From positions 1-9,983 of the forward strand of contig CAZHST010000077.1 of the NCBI GenBank assembly GCA_964535215.1: a stretch of DNA of 9,983 nucleotides. Direction: 5' to 3'. The position numbers and the translations under genes were made by a program. Source of the stretch: JACQHM01 sp964535215 (lineage in GTDB: Bacteria; Methylomirabilota; Methylomirabilia; Methylomirabilales; JACQHM01). This document shows positions 6,369 through 9,983 of this stretch, piece by piece. The stretch's first letter is position 1. Each line of letters opens with the position of its first letter. The notes below the pieces were generated by a model. The model searched no databases and was not told the origin of the DNA. It saw only the letters and a program-made list of their open reading frames with translations.

Positions 6369-7193
6369 GTGACCCCTTTTCAAGCCCTCATCCTGGGGAT
6401 CATCCAGGGCCTGACCGAGTTCCTCCCCATCAGCAGCATCGCCCACTTAAGGATCGTCCCGGCCCTCCTGGGCTGGAAGGACCCGGGGGCCGCCTTCTCC
6501 GCCGTCATCCAGCTGGGGACCCTCCTGGCGGTGGTGATCTATTTCCGGGAGGACCTCTCCCGTCTCCTCTCAGCCTTCGCCAGAAGCCTTCGGGAACGCC
6601 ACAGGAGCCATGACGTCCAGGCCCGTCTGAGCTGGTACATCCTGTACGGGACCATCCCCATCGCCTTCTTCGGCGTCCTCTTCAAAGAGGCTATCACGGG
6701 GCCTTGGATCCGGTCCCTCCCGGTCATCAGCTTCAGCCTGATCGTTCTCGCGATCGTCATGAGCATTGCCGAAGCGAGGGGGCGGCAAAAGAAAGGGGTG
6801 GAGGACCTTTCCTTAGGTGGGGCGTTCTTCATCGGGTGCGCCCAGGCCCTGGCTCTGATCCCCGGCATGTCCCGGTCGGGGACGACGATCACGGCCGGCC
6901 TCTTCACCGGTTTAACCTTAGCCGCCTCGGCCCGGTTCTCTTTCCTCTTAGGCTCTCCGGCCATCTTCCTGGCGGGCGTCTTTGAGCTGAAAGACCTCTT
7001 CGAGGCCGGCCTCGGAGGCGAAGGGGTCTTCTCCCTGGTCCTGGGGGTCACGTCCGCCTTCCTGTCCGGGTACCTGGCCATTGACCTTCTCTTGAAGTAC
7101 CTCCAGACCCATTCCCTGAAGCTCTTCATCGTCTACCGGATCCTTCTCGGGGCGCTCCTCCTGGGCCTTGCCTCCCTGGGCCTGATGGCGTAG
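6369..7193 (+). CDS. uppP: Undecaprenyl-diphosphatase UppP (BacA family)
   Basis: 274 residues, normal for the family. This integral membrane enzyme removes one phosphate from undecaprenyl diphosphate at the outer face of the cytoplasmic membrane. It thereby recycles the lipid carrier for peptidoglycan and O-antigen synthesis, and in other bacteria extra copies give bacitracin tolerance. Both signature regions are present: QGLTEFLPISSIAHL (13-27), containing the (E/Q)xxxE motif as Q13 and E17 plus H26, and PGMSRSGTT (165-173) with the catalytic-type R169. About eight hydrophobic segments are visible. One small oddity is isoleucine at position 24, where SST or SSS is common. It starts with GTG and is transcribed away from the transport operon. 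It is followed by a 97-base gap and a separate promoter, so it appears monocistronic. No obvious functional link to its neighbours. Confidence 0.95.
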   Translation: MTPFQALILGIIQGLTEFLPISSIAHLRIVPALLGWKDPGAAFSAVIQLGTLLAVVIYFREDLSRLLSAFARSLRERHRSHDVQARLSWYILYGTIPIAFFGVLFKEAITGPWIRSLPVISFSLIVLAIVMSIAEARGRQKKGVEDLSLGGAFFIGCAQALALIPGMSRSGTTITAGLFTGLTLAASARFSFLLGSPAIFLAGVFELKDLFEAGLGGEGVFSLVLGVTSAFLSGYLAIDLLLKYLQTHSLKLFIVYRILLGALLLGLASLGLMA

Positions 7194-7223
7194 CTTCTCG
7201 GAGCTCCATGACCATTTTTCAGG

Positions 7224-7252
7224 TTGACAACCCCCTCCGGCTGATCTATTCA
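7224..7252 (+). promoter_or_regulatory. Candidate sigma70 promoter for the sensory operon
   Basis: A perfect -35 hexamer TTGACA (7224-7229) is followed after 17 bases by TATTCA (7247-7252), only a partial -10 match. CATAAT (7251-7256) fits the -10 consensus better but has a 21-base spacer. The site lies in the 97-base gap after uppP and 39 bases before the ATG of the binding-protein gene. No factor-independent terminator for uppP is obvious in the gap. Confidence 0.5.
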
Positions 7253-7278
7253 TAATCTTAAACTGCTCCTAAGGCATC

Positions 7279-7284
7279 GGAGGT
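7279..7284 (+). promoter_or_regulatory. Ribosome binding site of the PhnD-like gene
   Basis: GGAGGT lies six bases before the ATG at 7291. This strong site fixes the start and gives a protein beginning with a normal signal peptide. Confidence 0.7.
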
Positions 7285-7290
7285 CACCCT

Positions 7291-8199
7291 ATGAAGAGGC
7301 CCCTGACCCTCCTGGGGTCTTCCCTCCTCTTCATCACCCTCCTTCTTCCCGTGGACGGCCCCACTGCTGAAGACCCTTTACGGATCGGCATCACCGGGGT
7401 CCTCGTGGAGCACAACAGGAGCCTGAATGAGGAGATGATGGCCTATATCGGACGAAAGGTCGGGAGGCGAACGGAGATCGTCCATCGGAAGAGCTATCAG
7501 GAGATGAGCGATCTCCTGGCCCGGGGGCTGGTGGATGCGGCCTTCGTCTGCGGTCTGCCCTACGTCATTGACAAGGAAAGGTTCGGCGAGGAACTCCTCG
7601 TGGCCCCCGTCTTCAACGGGAAGCCCCTCTATCAGTCTTACATCATCGTCCCGCAGGACAGCCCCGCTCGATCCCTGGAGGACCTCCGGGGGAAGCTCTA
7701 CGCCTTCTCCGACCCCCTCTCCAACTCCGGGAAGCTGGTCCTCACCTATCGGTTGGCCCTGATGGGGGAGACCCCTGAGACCTTCTTTCGCCGGTATATC
7801 TTCACGTACAGTCACAGCGCGAACGTCGAGGCGGTGGCGGTGAAGCTGGTGGATGGGGCCAGCGTTGACAGCTACATCTGGGAGTACCTGAGGGTTGTCA
7901 GGCCCGATCTGACCTCAAAGACCAGGGTGATCGAGAGGTCCCCTTACCACGGGATGACACCGGTGGTGGTCCGACCAGGGCTCGCCCCGGCCCTGAAGCG
8001 GAGGCTCCGGCAGGCCTTTGTCACGATGCATCGGGACCCGGAGGGGGGGGTGATCCTGAAGAAGCTGATGATTGACCGGTTCGAGGTCGTCCCCGACAGC
8101 CACTACGACAGCATCAGACGGATGAAGGCCTTCGTGGAGGCCTTTCAGGCCAGGGGGAAGGGGCAGGGCCGGGCTCAGGTGAGGGCAAGGCAGCCATGA
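7291..8199 (+). CDS. PhnD-family periplasmic substrate-binding protein, probably the sensory partner of the adjacent kinase
   Basis: 302 residues. Residues 1-26 form a signal peptide (K2, R3, hydrophobic 5-20, likely cleavage after PTA). The mature part has the phosphate/phosphonate-type binding fold: LRIGITGVLVEHN (30-42), the lobe motif VDAAFVCGLPYV (81-92) with the single cysteine C87, YQSYIIV (114-120), an anion-loop-like SDPLSNSGK (140-148), SHSANVEAV (174-182) and GASVDSYIWEY (189-199). PhnD relatives bind phosphonate, phosphite or phosphate in ABC import, but no permease or ATPase gene is adjacent. Instead the TGA overlaps the ATG of a histidine kinase by four bases. The PhnD-family AioX works as an arsenite sensor with kinase AioS in this layout. 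By analogy this protein probably presents a ligand to the kinase. The ligand is not identifiable. The cysteine is in a position common to many relatives and does not prove arsenite binding. Confidence 0.85.
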   Translation: MKRPLTLLGSSLLFITLLLPVDGPTAEDPLRIGITGVLVEHNRSLNEEMMAYIGRKVGRRTEIVHRKSYQEMSDLLARGLVDAAFVCGLPYVIDKERFGEELLVAPVFNGKPLYQSYIIVPQDSPARSLEDLRGKLYAFSDPLSNSGKLVLTYRLALMGETPETFFRRYIFTYSHSANVEAVAVKLVDGASVDSYIWEYLRVVRPDLTSKTRVIERSPYHGMTPVVVRPGLAPALKRRLRQAFVTMHRDPEGGVILKKLMIDRFEVVPDSHYDSIRRMKAFVEAFQARGKGQGRAQVRARQP

Positions 8200-9974
8200 G
8201 GACCATCCGGTGGTCGCCGCTCAGGTGGACGTTGGGGGTGAAGCTTTCCCTCACCTTCTTTGTTGCCGTCTACGGCGTTGCCCTGGCCATCGGCTTTTAC
8301 GCCATCAAGACCCAGGAGGCCGTGATGGAGGAGGAGCTGATCCTTCAGGGGGCCATCACAGCCGAGCACTACGCCCGTCTGAGCATTGACCCTGTCCTCC
8401 GGGAGGATATCTGGGAGCTGTACAAGCTCTCCCGGGACATCGGCCGAGGGGGTGGGCCGGTGCTCTACGCCTTGGTGCTGAACATGAAGGGAGAGCTTCT
8501 GGCCCACTCCCATCCTGAGCGGTACACCATCGCGGCCAGGAACCTTCAGGATCCCCTCCTTGATGAAACCCTCAAGGTTGATCAGGTCAAAAGCTTTCCC
8601 CTCCCAAAGGATATCAGTGGGTACGAGGTGGCGGCCCCTGTCGTCCTGGACAGGAAGAAGATCGGCGTCGTCCGGGTCGGGATCAGCAAACGCCACATGG
8701 AGGAAGTCCTCCGAAGGGCCCGGCAGGATCTCCTCCTCATCGCCGGCCTTTTGGCCCTGGGCGGGTTTTCCCTCGGTCTCTTCCTCTCCCGTCGGATGAC
8801 CCGACCCTTGAACCTCTTGACGAAGAGCGTGGAGGAGCTGGGCCGGCAGGGGTTCGAGCAGGAGGTCTTCGTCGAGACCTCGGAGAAGGACGAGATCGGG
8901 CGCCTGGCCGACGCCTTCAACGAGATGGCCAGGAACCTCCGGGAGAAGATCGGCGAGATCCAGCAGACGAAGCGGTACCTGGAGGATCTTCTGGAAAACG
9001 CCAACGATTTCATCTACACCCTGGACCTGGAGGGCCGGATCACGTACGTCAACCGGAAGTTCGAGGCGCTGGGCTTTCGGCGGGAGGATCTGATGGGCCG
9101 GCCCCTGGATGCCCTTTTCACCAGGAGCCCGGTGGAGGATGGCCATGCCTCAGAGATCGAGATGCGGGATGCCCGGGGCCGAACCGTCATCCTCGTCGTG
9201 AGCCATTCCCCCTTGAGGAACAACGAGGGCCAGATCATCGGCCTGTTAGGGATCGCCAAGGACATCACCGAGCGGAAAGAGCTGGAGCAGCGGCTGATCA
9301 GGAGCGAACGACTGGCCTCCATCGGGGAGCTGGCCGGGGCCATGGCCCACGAGATCAGGAACCCCCTGGGCTCCATCTACACGGCGGCCAACCTCCTCTC
9401 CTATGATGAGGGCACGGTGATCAACACCGATCACCTCGCCCTCCTCAAGGTCGTGAAGCAGGAGGCGAGACGGTTGAACAGGATCCTGACGGATTTCCTC
9501 CAGTTCGCCAGGCCCCGCCATCCCAACCTGATGCCCTGTAGCATCAACGCGCTGTGTGAGGAGACCCTGGAGGCCTTAAGGTACGATGAGGCCGCGAGGG
9601 GGAAGGAGATCCGGAAGGCCTTGGACCCCTCTCTCCCCCCCCTCCTGGTGGACACCGACCAGATGAGGCAGGCCCTTTGGAACATCGCCTTGAACGCCCT
9701 TCAAGCCATGGACGCCGGTGGCGTGCTTTCCATCTCCTCCACCTTAAGGGACGGCGAGGTCCGGATCAGCATCCAGGATACGGGCCGGGGCATCCCCAGG
9801 GAAGAGGTCGGGAAGATCTTCGAGCCTTTCTACAGCCGGAAAAAGGATGGCCTGGGCCTGGGGCTGGCCATCGCCCATCGGGTTGTCGAAGCCCACAGAG
9901 GCCGGATCGAGGTGGAGAGTGAGGAGGGGAGGGGGACCAGGATGATCATCACCCTCCCCGTGCATAGAGGATGA
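8196..9974 (+). CDS. Membrane sensor histidine kinase with periplasmic sensor, HAMP, PAS, HisKA and HATPase domains
   Basis: 592 residues. Layout: membrane segment about 15-38, periplasmic region about 39-176, second membrane segment about 178-197, HAMP about 198-250, PAS about 260-355 (DFIYTLDLEGRITYVN, ending in the PAC-like IAKDITERKELE), HisKA with phospho-acceptor H385 in MAHEIRNPLGS, and an ATPase domain with N-box WNIALNA (N496, N500), G1 DTGRGI (528-533), F-box FEPFYS (542-547) and G2 GLGLGLA (552-558). All catalytic elements are present. The periplasmic part contains YALVLNMKGELLAHSHP (91-107), the style of a single Cache-like sensor. The catalytic half resembles NtrB/ZraS-type kinases that act on sigma54-activating regulators. 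The start overlaps the binding-protein stop (ATGA), so translation is probably coupled. The stop overlaps an ATG at 9971. The signal is unknown. The binding protein is the best candidate for input. Confidence 0.93.
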   Translation: MRTIRWSPLRWTLGVKLSLTFFVAVYGVALAIGFYAIKTQEAVMEEELILQGAITAEHYARLSIDPVLREDIWELYKLSRDIGRGGGPVLYALVLNMKGELLAHSHPERYTIAARNLQDPLLDETLKVDQVKSFPLPKDISGYEVAAPVVLDRKKIGVVRVGISKRHMEEVLRRARQDLLLIAGLLALGGFSLGLFLSRRMTRPLNLLTKSVEELGRQGFEQEVFVETSEKDEIGRLADAFNEMARNLREKIGEIQQTKRYLEDLLENANDFIYTLDLEGRITYVNRKFEALGFRREDLMGRPLDALFTRSPVEDGHASEIEMRDARGRTVILVVSHSPLRNNEGQIIGLLGIAKDITERKELEQRLIRSERLASIGELAGAMAHEIRNPLGSIYTAANLLSYDEGTVINTDHLALLKVVKQEARRLNRILTDFLQFARPRHPNLMPCSINALCEETLEALRYDEAARGKEIRKALDPSLPPLLVDTDQMRQALWNIALNALQAMDAGGVLSISSTLRDGEVRISIQDTGRGIPREEVGKIFEPFYSRKKDGLGLGLAIAHRVVEAHRGRIEVESEEGRGTRMIITLPVHRG

Positions 9975-9983
9975 GACGAAGAT
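9971..9983 (+). CDS. Possible start of the next gene, perhaps the cognate response regulator
   Basis: An ATG at 9971 overlaps the kinase TGA (9972-9974) in the same four-base ATGA arrangement as at 8196, and the frame (M-R-R-R) stays open to the window edge. Only four codons are visible, so the product cannot be identified. A response regulator, possibly NtrC-like given the kinase type, is the natural expectation. The purine stretch AGAGG directly abuts the ATG, which is tight for a ribosome site, so the true start could lie further right. Confidence 0.35.

Noticed and set aside
7196..7220. Possible rho-independent terminator after uppP (AGCT repeats followed by TTTTT)
   Set aside because: The inverted repeat is only about four base pairs and is separated from the T run by several bases, so a stable hairpin followed directly by Ts is not formed.
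7291..8199. Annotating the binding protein as phnD of a phosphonate transporter or as aioX
   Set aside because: No transporter genes accompany it, and no feature seen here is specific to arsenite. The single cysteine lies in a motif shared by many family members. Only the family-level call is supported.
8175..9146. Long antisense open frame (323 codons) opposite the histidine kinase
   Set aside because: Its translation is rich in Gly, Pro, Leu, Asp and Glu with no recognisable motif, while the opposite strand encodes all kinase landmarks. Long antisense frames are expected in GC-rich coding DNA.
1..9983. CRISPR arrays, tRNA/rRNA genes, insertion sequences, prophage or integration sites
   Set aside because: No regularly spaced repeats, transposase or integrase motifs, or structured RNA genes were found on reading the window. 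Nearly all of it is accounted for by intact metabolic and transport genes.

Overview
The window reads as a stretch of a GC-rich (roughly 60 %, estimated by eye) bacterial chromosome. The organism is most likely Gram-negative or at least diderm-like. Genes are tightly packed with 4-base stop/start overlaps and there are no mobile elements. The proteins include Sec or lipoprotein-exported binding proteins, an undecaprenyl-diphosphatase and an NtrB-like histidine kinase. I cannot name the species. The style would fit NC10, Nitrospirota or a deltaproteobacterial relative, but that is a guess. No RNA genes, CRISPR arrays, insertion sequences or integration sites were seen.

Region 1 (1-6222, all minus strand) looks like one long operon for uptake of group-6 oxyanions (tungstate and/or molybdate). 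In transcription order it holds a WtpA/ModA-type binding protein (6222-5203), a single-chain permease+ATPase fusion (5206-3209), and then a complete second transporter of the Tup type: binding lipoprotein TupA (3202-2336), permease TupB (2333-1629) and ATPase with TOBE region TupC (1623-511). A class I O-methyltransferase follows, cut off by the left edge (492-1). Gaps between these genes range from a 4-base overlap to 18 bases, which supports cotranscription. Two different binding proteins with two different membrane machines for the same ion class, back to back, is the main peculiarity here. A fused ModB-ModC chain is the second.

Region 2 (6223-7193) starts with a 146-base divergent intergenic stretch that must hold the start signals of the transport operon and of uppP. 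The plus-strand uppP follows, encoding the membrane undecaprenyl-diphosphate phosphatase that recycles the cell-wall lipid carrier. Nothing in the sequence links it functionally to metal uptake.

Region 3 (7194-9983, plus strand) begins with a short promoter region containing a perfect TTGACA. It continues with a PhnD-family periplasmic binding protein (7291-8199) that overlaps by four bases a membrane histidine kinase with periplasmic sensor, HAMP, PAS, HisKA and HATPase regions (8196-9974). The kinase stop in turn overlaps an ATG at 9971, probably the start of the cognate response regulator outside the window. With no permease or ATPase beside it, the binding protein is more likely the ligand-sensing part of a three-component signalling system. 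That layout resembles the arsenite-sensing AioX-AioS-AioR arrangement, in which AioX is also a PhnD-family protein. The ligand here is unknown. Whether the system controls the neighbouring tungstate/molybdate operon is open.
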